Source of the DNA: UBA2177 sp964452735
GTDB lineage: Bacteria; Patescibacteriota; Dojkabacteria; SC72
Length of the DNA: 64,000 nt
Assembly: GCA_964452735.1 (NCBI GenBank)
Contig: CAYVNA010000001.1
Location: forward strand, 9,222 to 73,221
Direction: 5' to 3'
A program made the position numbers and the translations under genes. The notes beneath the pieces were generated by a model. That model was not told the DNA's origin. It made no database searches and was given only the letters and a program-made list of their open reading frames with translations. Numbering within the stretch: position 1 is the stretch's first letter; every line of letters starts with the position of its first letter. This document shows, in pieces, positions 35,349 through 45,382 of this stretch.

Positions 35349-36807
35349 GAAATTCCAACGAAAATAAAAAAGGTATAAGGCTCCTATNNNNNNNNNNCTG
35401 ACTCTGTTCCTTTTTGCCACAATATATATCGTTGGGAAGGTAAGGAATTACGGTATCGGAAGTCCCAAGATTTCTGTTGATGATAATGCTGCTGTATGTA
35501 CATCATGTAATGAAGAATCAAGCACGGATAATTCCGAGTATGTAATCTATGATCTGAATGAGGAAGAGGCTATAGATGTCAAAGAACTAGTTCTTAGCTC
35601 TACATCAAGAACTAGTAATTGTGAAAAGTTCCAGAATATGTTCAATGTAAGAAGACTATGTACAGATGGTGCAGTCCCTGGGCAATTGGATGGAGGAGCT
35701 GATAACGGAGCTACACATAATGCGAGTAAATCAGGTGGAGATGTCAAATTATCTGACGAGATGACTATTAAATTAGTTGAAGTTACATTCCCTGCACAGC
35801 TAGCAAATGGTAAGAAGACAGTTAAGGATAATAGGAAGGACATACTAAAAGAGGATCCTGTTTACTTTTCATTCGGAGATGCTGTTAGTGTTGATTACAG
35901 TAACAAATTCAAAACCCCAACACAGGTATCTTCTCAGGGTAGGGATAGTGGCCTTAGTTCTGATGGGAAGGAAGCGTATATGGTTGTAGCGGAGAATACA
36001 ATAACGACTGCAGTATCTGGTGAAAGTCTGATAGGGGAATATACAGTTGAGAAAGCAGAGAATGAGAGATACAAATCCCTCTGTACAGAAGATATTCAAC
36101 CTAGTTATTTTAATCCAAAACCAGCAAATGATTCATCTGTTGATTTAGATGCTGTTTTGCAAATCCCTGGAGGCAATCCTGTAGATGCAATAGATAATCA
36201 ATGTCTTTCCCAGGGGAGTATGACAGAAACCATAACAGATACAAAAGTTCTAGGATACCTATGTAGGGAGAGTAAGATAGCAACCTTCATAGGAAATATT
36301 GTTTCATTTTTCTCTAATGATACTTGGTCGGAATGTAATGATACAAAAGTAGTTGAATTACCAGATGGTTCTAAGCAATCAGAGGATGACCTTTGTGTCT
36401 CCGAAGAGGACATCGTTATCGAAATGAGTTCCCTATTTGGTTCTGTTGACCAATGTGAAGGAGATGTATGTTCTAACTCATTTCTAACTAGAAGGTTTAA
36501 ATCTACTTTGACTCCTGCAAGTGTTGGTGATTACAAGTTAGTAGGATCATCTTCTGCTGATAGTTTAACTCAAACGATACTTACCCCATGCAAAATAGAG
36601 GTTTCTGTAAGTGGATTTTTTGCTCCTAAAACCAGAGAATTAAATGTATATTGTATGTGGGATATAACTCCTACTATAATGAACTATAGAGCTCATCAGG
36701 TGGAGAAGATCCCTGCACAGGAAGATTTTCCTCAAACGTTTGAAGAATACTGGGATTTAGTAAAGCAAACGATGAAAAAAGATGGTGAGATAAGTAATGG
36801 AAGATAA
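35345..36807 (+). CDS. Secreted/anchored cysteine-containing protein (interrupted by assembly gap)
   Basis: The frame open from the gap (35398) to 36807 lacks a start. The ATG at 35345, overlapping the previous stop, gives MRNSNENKKGIRLL, then N, then LTLFLFATIYIVG, together a basic N-terminus and membrane helix. The real gene therefore almost certainly begins at 35345. Across 10 N the frame does not match, so the true gap length differs. The rest (about 455 residues) has many cysteines (for example CTSC, a central CEGDVC) and no recognised family. It directly precedes the VirB6-like gene, so it may be an extracellular part of that apparatus. Confidence 0.7.
35388..35397. other. Assembly gap (10 N)
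   Basis: Ten N fall in the membrane-helix codons of the 35345 gene. The flanking frames differ, so the number of N is arbitrary. Confidence 0.97.
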
Positions 36808-36828
36808 ATAATTTTAACAAATATATAT

Positions 36829-38292
36829 ATGAAAATCAGTGCGAAAAAGCTACACTTAGGAAGTATTCTTCTTATTCCCTTTGCTATATTCCTTTTCTCA
36901 CTATTCATGCCGAAGGTAGCAAATGCGGCATCTCCCTGTATAGATATAGAGGCTACATATGAAGAAGCATTAATAAAGTCTGAGAAAGCCACAGGTGTAG
37001 GCGGGACTCATACATATTCTTCTGGATCTGTCACGTCCGCAACAAATATTATGCATACAGGACTAGAGGTGTTTTGTACAACGTGCTTCTGTACGGGGGA
37101 TAAGATAATGGAAAGTGATGAGATCTCTCCATCTAATAAGATGGGTCTTGTAGAAATGTCTAATGACAAACTGAAAGCTCTCATGTACAATCCTCCTTCT
37201 GTTGATGTTGCGGAGCATATGGCTCAAGAGTGGGTTCCTGGTTATAGTGACTCAACCAATAGTGTATTTGCTGGTGGATACGAAGAATTGGAGGAAGCTG
37301 GTGTTGTCTCCATATGGAATAGAACAAGGAATCTTGCATATGTATGTTTTGTTGTTGTGATGATAGTTGCTGGGTTCATGATAATGTTTAGAACTAAGCT
37401 CGGAGGTCAAACACTAGTTACCTTAGGTAACTTTCTCCCCAATGTAATAATTGCTCTAGTCCTTGTTACCTTTAGCTTTGCGATTGCAGGCGTAATTATT
37501 GACATTGGTTCCATGCTCTGTAGTTTTGTTATAACTATACTATATGGAAATAATTCATCATTTGAACCTGTCTTTACAAATAACCCTCTAGATATCCTTT
37601 GGAGAAACTGGCTTTCTACAAAAGAAGCAAGACAACAGGTCACAATAGATGCCTTTAGGGATCCCTCATCTGTGGACTCTGTTATGCAAATAGTTTCCTT
37701 TTTGACCTCCTTCATTAATCCAGTCCCCGGAGCTGGCGTGGTGGGTGCTGTTCAGAAGTTAGCAGGTATAAAAGTGAACCTAGTTACCATAATTATCTCC
37801 GGAATAATGTTTGTAGGTGCGATCTCTGTATGGATTGCTTTGTTAAAATCATACTTAATGATATTGATAAATGTCATTATTGGTCCAATCCAAATAATGC
37901 TTTCGGCAATCCCAGGAATGAAGCACATGCTAACAAATTGGCTGAAATCTTTAGCTAGAAATGTTCTTGTATTCCCAATGGTTTTAGCCATGGTCAATCT
38001 CCCCTATGCCCTCTTCGGAGAGAATGTAGAATTTAAAGGACTCCCAGAAGGTCTAACAGCTCCAGGTGGTAGCGTAGGAACTACGATAGATTCAATTATG
38101 GGAGATGTAGTCACAACAGAAATGCTAGTAGTGAATATCTTGAAAATAGTGATGCTATTCATGGCAGCACAGGCTCCTAAATTAGCTGAAGCCATACTTC
38201 CACCTGATACTCCAAAGGCATTAGCTGAAGGTTTAGGAAAAGCAAAAGAGTCATTTAGTAAGATACCTTTGATAGGAGGTCTATTCAAATAA
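36829..38292 (+). CDS. VirB6/TrbL-like polytopic membrane protein
   Basis: The 487-residue protein has a signal-like helix (about 12-32) and a cysteine-bearing extracellular part. At least five hydrophobic segments follow (about 170-190, 200-230, 315-345, 350-370 and 430-450). The layout and stretches such as AYVCFVVVMIVAGFMIMFR and ILINVIIGPIQIMLSAIPGM match VirB6/TrbL-type channel proteins of Patescibacterial type IV secretion clusters. It lies 12 bases before an M23-peptidase gene. VirB4 and PrgI are encoded at 1-3757, so the system is split. The family call is by layout. Confidence 0.7.
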   Translation: MKISAKKLHLGSILLIPFAIFLFSLFMPKVANAASPCIDIEATYEEALIKSEKATGVGGTHTYSSGSVTSATNIMHTGLEVFCTTCFCTGDKIMESDEISPSNKMGLVEMSNDKLKALMYNPPSVDVAEHMAQEWVPGYSDSTNSVFAGGYEELEEAGVVSIWNRTRNLAYVCFVVVMIVAGFMIMFRTKLGGQTLVTLGNFLPNVIIALVLVTFSFAIAGVIIDIGSMLCSFVITILYGNNSSFEPVFTNNPLDILWRNWLSTKEARQQVTIDAFRDPSSVDSVMQIVSFLTSFINPVPGAGVVGAVQKLAGIKVNLVTIIISGIMFVGAISVWIALLKSYLMILINVIIGPIQIMLSAIPGMKHMLTNWLKSLARNVLVFPMVLAMVNLPYALFGENVEFKGLPEGLTAPGGSVGTTIDSIMGDVVTTEMLVVNILKIVMLFMAAQAPKLAEAILPPDTPKALAEGLGKAKESFSKIPLIGGLFK

Positions 38293-38303
38293 TATAGAAG
38301 GGT

Positions 38304-41129
38304 ATGCCAAAAAAAAACGATAATAACTACAATGATGCCTTAGGGTCAATATATCAATTTCTTTTCGAAGAGGCAGAGAAGCCACCTGAGAAAAGAAAAC
38401 CTGTCAAGTTAACGGGACTTTCGGGAGAATCTTTCTTTGTGGATGCTCTATCAACGATAATACAGAATCCTGCTGCATATGTGGGAAATACAGTAATGGA
38501 TGAAATAAATGACGCTTTTAACGCAGATGTTCTTAATTTCGATATAGATAAACAAGGTGGAAAGTTAGAGATAAAGGCAAATGATCTAGCAACAATAATT
38601 AAAGATCCAAATAAGTTCTTTGATTCTCAGTATAAGAAAGCTGAAACTATAAGAAAACAAAATCGTGTAAGGTGGTTCTCCCGCCCTATCCAACAACAAG
38701 TCTTCACAGCTTGGGCGATGAAAAATGGTTTTTCTTCCGAAGAAGCTACTGTCTTAGGACAAGCAGTGGGATCTGGTCTCTCGGACTCTGGTTTCGTAGC
38801 AAGGCTTCGAAAGGACTGGTCAGATAGCAGTGGGAAGAGAAAGCCTGGAGATAAGCTAAAGCTTGGTATGAAAGTGGGGTATGCAGATTCTGACATGCCT
38901 CAGTTTAGAGGTTTTGCCAGAGGTATGAGAAAGGATGATGCAATCAATGCTTTTGATAAAGGTTGGGCTAAAAGTGGTCTCCCAGATAATACAAGGAAAG
39001 CATATATCAAAGGTCTACTACAAACTGAAGTTGATCAGGTGGGTGGTTTGAATAAGCTTCAGTTATCTAATTTCCTTCAGGCAAAAGGTTTTCCAGAGAG
39101 TAGTGATATATTCAAAAATGTCATGGGATCATTTGGTTTTGATGATAGCAATGCTAGTAATAGAAGATTGCTTTCAGGATACTTCCGTGGAAAGGCAGAA
39201 CAAGCAGAAGCCCTTGGTGATACTGCGGGGAGGGATAGGTATGGACGAGCTGTTAGTATATTAAATACGGTAGATAATGATACGATACTCCAAGATACAA
39301 GGGATAGTATAAGGAAGTTGCAGGATGCAATTAGCGGTTTACCAGCATCTCAGAGGAATAATGGCAATCCACAATATAGGAATATAAATAAAAAAATCAG
39401 CGTATTGAGAAGAAGTGAAGCAGATCTTCGTAGAGGTTTGGGTGGTGGTATGTTGACATATAGTGTGTTTAGTGGATTGGGGCAATTAGAAGGATTTGCA
39501 AACGCATGGAATGCTTCATACGGTATTAGTAAAGATTTAATACCTAGCATCCTTAATGGTAGCTTCTTCGATAGTAGGGGGCATAAGAACAGTCTTTTCT
39601 CTCCAAGCAAAACTATGGAAATAGGAACTACTAAGGGAGTTTTCGAAATACATGTCGCTAGAGGAGCAGGTGTCCCGTATAGGGAAGAATTAATGGGCGT
39701 CTTAAATGGAATATATTATTTCACGCCAGCAGGTATTTTAAGGACGTTAACGACAGGTGAAGGTTTCGCATATTTATTAAATCAAAGCAGGAAGTCATTG
39801 AACAAGCAATTCAAATCACTTTCTGTTGGAGATATGTCCTTCCTTATACAAATAGGCATAGATCCAAGAAAGGCCGGTTTTGATATAGCTTCTGTTATGG
39901 CTGATCCTAAGAAATATGCTGTACTTAAAGACTTCCTCATTAAAAGACCCAATAGCCCAATATCAAGGAAGTTACTTCCATTAATAAAAAATGATGAAAG
40001 GTTTCTAGCTCTTGCTGACTTATTCTCTTGGAGCACCAAGTTGAAGAACTCTGTTGGTATGAGTGTAAAAAAATTATTAAACAGGGGGCTTGCCAAATCA
40101 GGCCTAGCTCTAGATGATGAAGCTCTTAAAGCACTTGGAATAAACCAGGTAATTAATAGATATATAGGTGCTAAGATCCTAGCTTCTAAGATATGGAAAG
40201 ATCATATAGAAGGTTATCTAATTAGGAAACTTGGTGAAAAGGTTGCAAAGGAGATAAGCTCCCTGTTACTAAAAGAGGGATTAAGATCTGCACTAGTTGG
40301 TCTCTTTACAGCCTTAGGATCTTCTTTGGGACCTCTTGGTACAGCATTGGGATATTTGGCTTCGGAGATAATCATGGCATTAGGCTATGAAATGGCTAGG
40401 ATAGGGATCCTTTTTCTTCTTCTGGTTGCTCTTGGTCTAATAGCTACAATTCTAGTTCTTCAATATGGAGCTGCCAGTAGCTTTGCGAAATTGATGAACC
40501 TTCATACAGATATATCTCCCACAGAGGTTGTTCAATGTAGTGCATGGCAACCATCTGGTTTGCTACCCATTGAAGGTGAAGAAGAACCAGGAGGTTTTGA
40601 TGGAGAGTTTACTCCGGGAAATCTTCCTCCTGGAACCACATGTCTATTTGCAGCAAGCTCTTCTTTGAGATGTACTCAGGCACCATATACCTCTTGTAGC
40701 ATTCCTGGACACAGGAAACCTAGTCATGCGAATTCTCCTGCGATAGACGTTGCCATAGGGGGGAATTTTAGTGCTCCCCAATTTTGTGATTCATCAAAGG
40801 GGAATTGTAAAGTGACTGCAGTTGGTCAAGAGACTTGTGCGGGAGGAAGTCCTGCAGGAGGGTATGTGAGATTCTCCGCAGATTATAACGGACGTACATA
40901 CGAGTTCTATGTTCTTCATGTAGCTCCAGGTGTAAGTACCGGCCAAACCCTTGGTGCAGGCCAAGCTGTTGCAACAATAATACATGATCCTAAGTGGAAA
41001 CAGTGTTCTACTGGCCTACATGCTCATCTCTCTGTCAAAGTAAATGGCTCGTATGTAAACCCAAGAGATGTAATGAATCAGGATTTTGGATGTTCAATCT
41101 CAGAATGTCCAACGGAAGTCTGTATGTAA
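38304..41129 (+). CDS. Secretion-apparatus protein with C-terminal M23 peptidase domain
   Basis: The 941-residue protein has a long soluble N-terminal region, basic and Gly/Ser-rich, without a recognised fold. Membrane segments follow (about 655-745, strongest around LLLVALGLIATILVL). A C-terminal LytM/M23-like domain (about 790-935) would lie outside the membrane. Likely zinc ligands are His in PSHANSPAIDV with its Asp, and His in GLHAHLSV; FYVLHVAPG is the usual middle motif. The first His-to-Asp spacing (7) is longer than the normal HxxxD. Such fusions can open peptidoglycan for a secretion machine. The preceding VirB6-like gene supports that. Confidence 0.75.
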   Translation: MPKKNDNNYNDALGSIYQFLFEEAEKPPEKRKPVKLTGLSGESFFVDALSTIIQNPAAYVGNTVMDEINDAFNADVLNFDIDKQGGKLEIKANDLATIIKDPNKFFDSQYKKAETIRKQNRVRWFSRPIQQQVFTAWAMKNGFSSEEATVLGQAVGSGLSDSGFVARLRKDWSDSSGKRKPGDKLKLGMKVGYADSDMPQFRGFARGMRKDDAINAFDKGWAKSGLPDNTRKAYIKGLLQTEVDQVGGLNKLQLSNFLQAKGFPESSDIFKNVMGSFGFDDSNASNRRLLSGYFRGKAEQAEALGDTAGRDRYGRAVSILNTVDNDTILQDTRDSIRKLQDAISGLPASQRNNGNPQYRNINKKISVLRRSEADLRRGLGGGMLTYSVFSGLGQLEGFANAWNASYGISKDLIPSILNGSFFDSRGHKNSLFSPSKTMEIGTTKGVFEIHVARGAGVPYREELMGVLNGIYYFTPAGILRTLTTGEGFAYLLNQSRKSLNKQFKSLSVGDMSFLIQIGIDPRKAGFDIASVMADPKKYAVLKDFLIKRPNSPISRKLLPLIKNDERFLALADLFSWSTKLKNSVGMSVKKLLNRGLAKSGLALDDEALKALGINQVINRYIGAKILASKIWKDHIEGYLIRKLGEKVAKEISSLLLKEGLRSALVGLFTALGSSLGPLGTALGYLASEIIMALGYEMARIGILFLLLVALGLIATILVLQYGAASSFAKLMNLHTDISPTEVVQCSAWQPSGLLPIEGEEEPGGFDGEFTPGNLPPGTTCLFAASSSLRCTQAPYTSCSIPGHRKPSHANSPAIDVAIGGNFSAPQFCDSSKGNCKVTAVGQETCAGGSPAGGYVRFSADYNGRTYEFYVLHVAPGVSTGQTLGAGQAVATIIHDPKWKQCSTGLHAHLSVKVNGSYVNPRDVMNQDFGCSISECPTEVCM

Positions 41130-41145
41130 TCTTTGTATTAGGAAT

Positions 41146-42135
41146 ATGGAAAAGAAAAAAAAGATAATTTTATTAATAATAGGATTCCTTATTCTACTCT
41201 CTCTTGCTATCCTCTCTTGGTATCTGATCTCTAATATTGGCAAGAAGAACTATCCAAAAGAGCCAATTGCTCAAGAATCTCTTCCTGCATACGAAAATAG
41301 GAAGATATCTCTAACGGAGCTTAAAGATAATGAACAGCTAGATTACAAGTTATGGAGCATATCTTCAAAGACAAATTTGGAAGGTATTGAGAAGATGATT
41401 GATGAAATAGGCCTAGTATTAGAAATAGATATGGAGAAAGAAGGAGAATACTATCTCTGGGGAGATCTAGAAAACGATTATTTTGAATATTATTTATCTA
41501 AAAACAGCCTCATATTCAATATAGAAGATGGAATTGCTTGGGATGAAGCAGAGTTAACGGCGAATTCTTTCTCTGAGTTTGCTAAGAAATACCTAGGGAA
41601 AGATTGGAAGTATGAAATAGTTAGAAAAGACCGCTTTTCCTCAGGATACATATACTATGCCAAAAGACTCTTAGAGACAGATAGTGCAGTAGAGACAATG
41701 GAGCTACATAATGAAACAGATTATTTGATGATGCAAAATGGAAAAATCATGTTTGGAGAGTTTCTTTTAACAGAATTCGTAGATACAAAAATAACAATAC
41801 CGTTGATAAAGTTATCCGATTTAAATAAAGTTCTCAACCTCTCAGGTTATCCAAAGATAATATCTTCTAAGCCAAGTGAAATTGCTGTAGCCTTATCAAT
41901 AGAGGACAATTATTTAAATGAAGAGATCCTCGATATACAAGAAGGTATTCGTGATTGTTCTGCCACGAATTACAACATAGTATATCTATACAAAACATTT
42001 GCACAATCGTACTTAACACCAGTGTATAAGCTTAGTTTAGAGTGTAAAGTTGATTATAATAGCAAAGAGTATCAAGTTCCTGCTATTGGCTACGTTAATG
42101 CAATTAATATGGATTATGTATATACTCCAGAGTAG
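41146..42135 (+). CDS. Membrane-anchored hypothetical protein
   Basis: Start chosen at 41146, where an AGGA lies 3 bases upstream and a basic stretch is followed by a membrane helix (about 7-28). An in-frame ATG 60 bases earlier lies inside the previous gene. About 330 residues remain, with a largely acidic extracytoplasmic domain and no family I recognise. It lies between the M23 gene and the amidase-fold gene in the same direction and close spacing, so it probably belongs to the same envelope apparatus. Confidence 0.62.
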   Translation: MEKKKKIILLIIGFLILLSLAILSWYLISNIGKKNYPKEPIAQESLPAYENRKISLTELKDNEQLDYKLWSISSKTNLEGIEKMIDEIGLVLEIDMEKEGEYYLWGDLENDYFEYYLSKNSLIFNIEDGIAWDEAELTANSFSEFAKKYLGKDWKYEIVRKDRFSSGYIYYAKRLLETDSAVETMELHNETDYLMMQNGKIMFGEFLLTEFVDTKITIPLIKLSDLNKVLNLSGYPKIISSKPSEIAVALSIEDNYLNEEILDIQEGIRDCSATNYNIVYLYKTFAQSYLTPVYKLSLECKVDYNSKEYQVPAIGYVNAINMDYVYTPE

Positions 42136-42157
42136 ATAGAGTGATACAATGTAATCT

Positions 42158-43342
42158 ATGAAATCCTTTAAGCTTTTAACAACGTTAGTATTTACAGGAA
42201 TACTTTTTTTGATTAATGTGGGTAATGCATCTGCATTCTCATACTATACTGCTGAGAGTCAGAAACTTGATAAATCCCTGTCAGAAGATTCCACTACGCA
42301 ATATGTAAATCCTAGGAAGATATATATAACCCAGGTAACTACCGCATCTGGAGACCTAGTCAGAGATCCGTCAAAATGGGTGAAGACTTTGTATTACTAC
42401 TGTATTACTAGATTGCATCTTTCTAACGTTCCGTACACCTACCTTTTAGACGAAAACGGCATCATATATCAAGGGAATACAGGAGGAGTTGGTGCTAATC
42501 CAGAGTTAAGGGAGATAGACGGCGCTATTGTAATAGGGTATCTTTCAAACACTTCGTCCCTATCCACTCGATCAAGTGAGTCTCTATTCCAGGTTGTTGA
42601 TGAACTATCAGAGAACTGGGGAATCTCAGAGCTGGAAGTTGTTAATATGTATATAAATGAGGAGGAAGGAAAACTCTCCTCTATATCTACAGAGATCTCT
42701 TCTGGTGATTTCCGTAATGCTGTGAAAGAAGTCTTCAAAGATTGGGAAGGCTATAGTGAAGAAAAACTCCCATATAAAGTGAAGATAGAAGAGGTAGTAT
42801 ATGAAGATGAAGTAGAGATAGGAAATAGACTTAATGTAAAATTGAAAATAAAGAATCTCAATGACTTTATTTGGTTCTCGGATAAAGATCCAATATATAT
42901 CACGGTCAAAGATTCAAAGGAGAGCTCTTTCGCTATAAATCAGGAGTGGCTAAGTTTTAGTAAACCAGTTAGTATCTCAGACAAGAATATCCTTCCTGGA
43001 GAATCTGTCGAATTGGAATTCAATCTTGAAGCACGTGTTTTGCTTGGAGAGGCTGAGGAGAATTTCCAAATCCTCAAATTTGAAGGAGAGCCATTCTTAG
43101 ACTCTGACTTTAATGTGAAATTTGGTATCTCGAGAGGGGAGAAACAATTAGTGGAAGTAGCTTCTCCGAGATATAGCTTTGTAAATATAAGGGATTGTAG
43201 ATGGTATAGTTGTAAGACTCTTGATAGTGCAGATAATGGGACGGTATTTATTCTCGAAGAGGAAGAGGAAGGCTGGTCAAAAATAAGGTATGGTGTTGAT
43301 CTGTATGGCTGGATTAATTCTGCATACCTAAAGAAGCTTTAG
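42158..43342 (+). CDS. Amidase_2/PGRP-fold protein with SH3-like domain, probably non-catalytic
   Basis: The 394-residue protein has a signal peptide ending near NVGNASA (about 8-27). An N-acetylmuramoyl-alanine amidase/PGRP-like domain follows (about 45-195), recognised by YTYLLDENGIIYQGNTGGVG and AIVIGYLSN. The expected first zinc histidine is replaced (IYITQVTTA where families have IHHTA), and the late His/Cys motif is also absent. It may therefore bind rather than cut peptidoglycan. A beta domain (about 210-320) and a C-terminal SH3-like domain (about 335-394: VNIRDC to GWINSAYLKKL) follow. TACAAT lies 7 bases before the ATG. Confidence 0.7.
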   Translation: MKSFKLLTTLVFTGILFLINVGNASAFSYYTAESQKLDKSLSEDSTTQYVNPRKIYITQVTTASGDLVRDPSKWVKTLYYYCITRLHLSNVPYTYLLDENGIIYQGNTGGVGANPELREIDGAIVIGYLSNTSSLSTRSSESLFQVVDELSENWGISELEVVNMYINEEEGKLSSISTEISSGDFRNAVKEVFKDWEGYSEEKLPYKVKIEEVVYEDEVEIGNRLNVKLKIKNLNDFIWFSDKDPIYITVKDSKESSFAINQEWLSFSKPVSISDKNILPGESVELEFNLEARVLLGEAEENFQILKFEGEPFLDSDFNVKFGISRGEKQLVEVASPRYSFVNIRDCRWYSCKTLDSADNGTVFILEEEEEGWSKIRYGVDLYGWINSAYLKKL

Positions 43343-43372
43343 GATATCCTTTAAATATTTATTCTAAACAAT

Positions 43373-45382
43373 ATGGATACCAATATAATATTGGAAAATT
43401 TAAACCCTGAGCAGAAGAAAGCTGTAATGTCCACAGATGGACCTCTCCTTGTTTTTGCAGGAGCTGGTTCTGGGAAGACACGTGTGATAACAAATAGGAT
43501 AGCCTATTTAATAATAGAAAAAGGGGTTGATCCTAAAAACATCCTTGCAGTAACCTTTACGAAAAAGGCTGCAGGTGAAATGCAGGAAAGGATAACATCA
43601 CTTCTAAGGGAGCTCAAATTCAAAGGGGCTTCTCTTCCAACCGTAGGTACTTTTCATTCTATTGGAGCTATGATATTGCGTAACAATGCGAAGGAAGCTG
43701 GCTTAACAAATAACTTCTCCATATATGATTCTGATGATTCGGAAAACATGATCAAGGAATTATTGATAGAAAGGGAATATGATATCAAACAAATAAAACC
43801 CTCTTCCATATCATATCTCATAAGTGCTGCGAAAAATGAGATGATTTCTCCAGGAAATTTTAAGTCCCATTATGCTGGATACATAGAGGATATTGCTGCA
43901 GAAATATATACTGACTATCAGAAACAATTGAAATCGCAGAATTCTGTTGATTTCGGAGACCTCCTATATCTCCCAGTTAAGATCTTGGATGAGAATGAAG
44001 AAGTGAAGGAGAAGTACCAGAATCTATACAAATATATACTAATAGACGAATACCAAGATACGAACTATGCTCAATACAAGTTTGCTAAACTACTGTCTGA
44101 GAAGAACCAAAACATCTGTGTTGTAGGTGATGACGATCAAGGAATATATGCGTGGAGAGGTGCAAATATTAAGAATATTCAATCCTTTGAAGAGGATTTT
44201 GAAAGTGTCACGGTAGTTAAATTAGAACAAAACTATCGATCTACAAAGAATGTCATAAAAGCAGCGGTATGTGTAATAGAACAAAATAATTCAAGAGTAG
44301 GAAAAGTCCTCTGGACAGATAATGATGATGGAGAAACAATAACTGTTTACCAAGCGGAAGACCAAGAGAATGAAGCTCAGTATGTGATGGAACAAATAAG
44401 ATTACAACAACAAATGGGAGTACCTCTCCGAAACATGGCTATTTTATACCGAACAAATTATCAATCAAGAGCTGTGGAGGAAGCACTATTGAAAACAGGG
44501 CTACCATATAAATTAGTAGGAGGTTTTCGTTTCTATGAGAGGAAGGAGATTAAGGATATTATTAGCTACTTAAGATTCTGTTTTAATCAGAAGGACGAGT
44601 TAAGTATAGATAGAGTCATAAATGTCCCTCCACGAAAAGTTGGTCCCAAATCTATTGCTAGGTTGCACGAGTTGGCTGGAGAAGTAGGATGTACTTTAGG
44701 GGAATTTATCCTTCTTTCATATTCTAACTTAAACAACGTTGATATAGATATTAATACAAATCCCTTAGCCAAGGGGAAGATAGCTGAATATCAATCAGAG
44801 ATTAAGAAATTTCTAAGTATAATAAATACATTTGGTGATATATATATTTCTTCGAGGGAGAGAGACCTATTAGGAACTATAGACTTTATACTTGATAGAA
44901 CGAGATACGTAGAATGGTTCGATGACAAGACAGAACAATCAGAAATGAAGAAAGAGAATATTTTGGAGTTGAAGAATGTTGCTTCCATGTACTCTCAGAA
45001 ATATGGGAAGAAGGGTTTAGAAACTTTCTTAAATGAAATAAATTTGATAGAACAAGAACAAGACAAGAATCAGGATGGTACAGGTAACTATGTTAACTTG
45101 ATGACTCTGCATTCTTCGAAGGGTCTGGAATTTGACTATGTGTTCATGATAGGGATGGAAGAAGGTCTTTTACCTCACTCTCGTTCTTTCTTGGAAGAAA
45201 GTGACATGGAGGAAGAAAGACGTCTATGTTATGTCGGGATAACAAGAGCAAGGCAAAAACTATATATGACATTCGCAGAAAGGAGACAGACGAGGGAAGG
45301 ATATACATCACAAATACCTTCTAGATTTTTAGGTGAGATACCACAGGAGATTTGTGATTATTACAGTTCAAATTCTTATTGA
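43373..45382 (+). CDS. pcrA: UvrD/PcrA-type superfamily 1 DNA helicase
   Basis: This is a 3'-5' helicase for repair and replication-fork clearing. The 669-residue protein has all SF1A motifs: AGAGSGKTRVI (Walker A, about 30), TFTKKAAGEM, LIDEYQDTN (Walker B), VVGDDDQGIYAWRGA (motif III), QNYRST (motif IV), LMTLHSSKGLEFDYVF (motif V) and CYVGITRARQKLY (motif VI). Length is close to the usual ~700. It may be PcrA, UvrD or a Rep-like form. It lies 30 bases downstream of the amidase-fold gene and overlaps the convergent next gene by 7 bases. Confidence 0.93.
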   Translation: MDTNIILENLNPEQKKAVMSTDGPLLVFAGAGSGKTRVITNRIAYLIIEKGVDPKNILAVTFTKKAAGEMQERITSLLRELKFKGASLPTVGTFHSIGAMILRNNAKEAGLTNNFSIYDSDDSENMIKELLIEREYDIKQIKPSSISYLISAAKNEMISPGNFKSHYAGYIEDIAAEIYTDYQKQLKSQNSVDFGDLLYLPVKILDENEEVKEKYQNLYKYILIDEYQDTNYAQYKFAKLLSEKNQNICVVGDDDQGIYAWRGANIKNIQSFEEDFESVTVVKLEQNYRSTKNVIKAAVCVIEQNNSRVGKVLWTDNDDGETITVYQAEDQENEAQYVMEQIRLQQQMGVPLRNMAILYRTNYQSRAVEEALLKTGLPYKLVGGFRFYERKEIKDIISYLRFCFNQKDELSIDRVINVPPRKVGPKSIARLHELAGEVGCTLGEFILLSYSNLNNVDIDINTNPLAKGKIAEYQSEIKKFLSIINTFGDIYISSRERDLLGTIDFILDRTRYVEWFDDKTEQSEMKKENILELKNVASMYSQKYGKKGLETFLNEINLIEQEQDKNQDGTGNYVNLMTLHSSKGLEFDYVFMIGMEEGLLPHSRSFLEESDMEEERRLCYVGITRARQKLYMTFAERRQTREGYTSQIPSRFLGEIPQEICDYYSSNSY

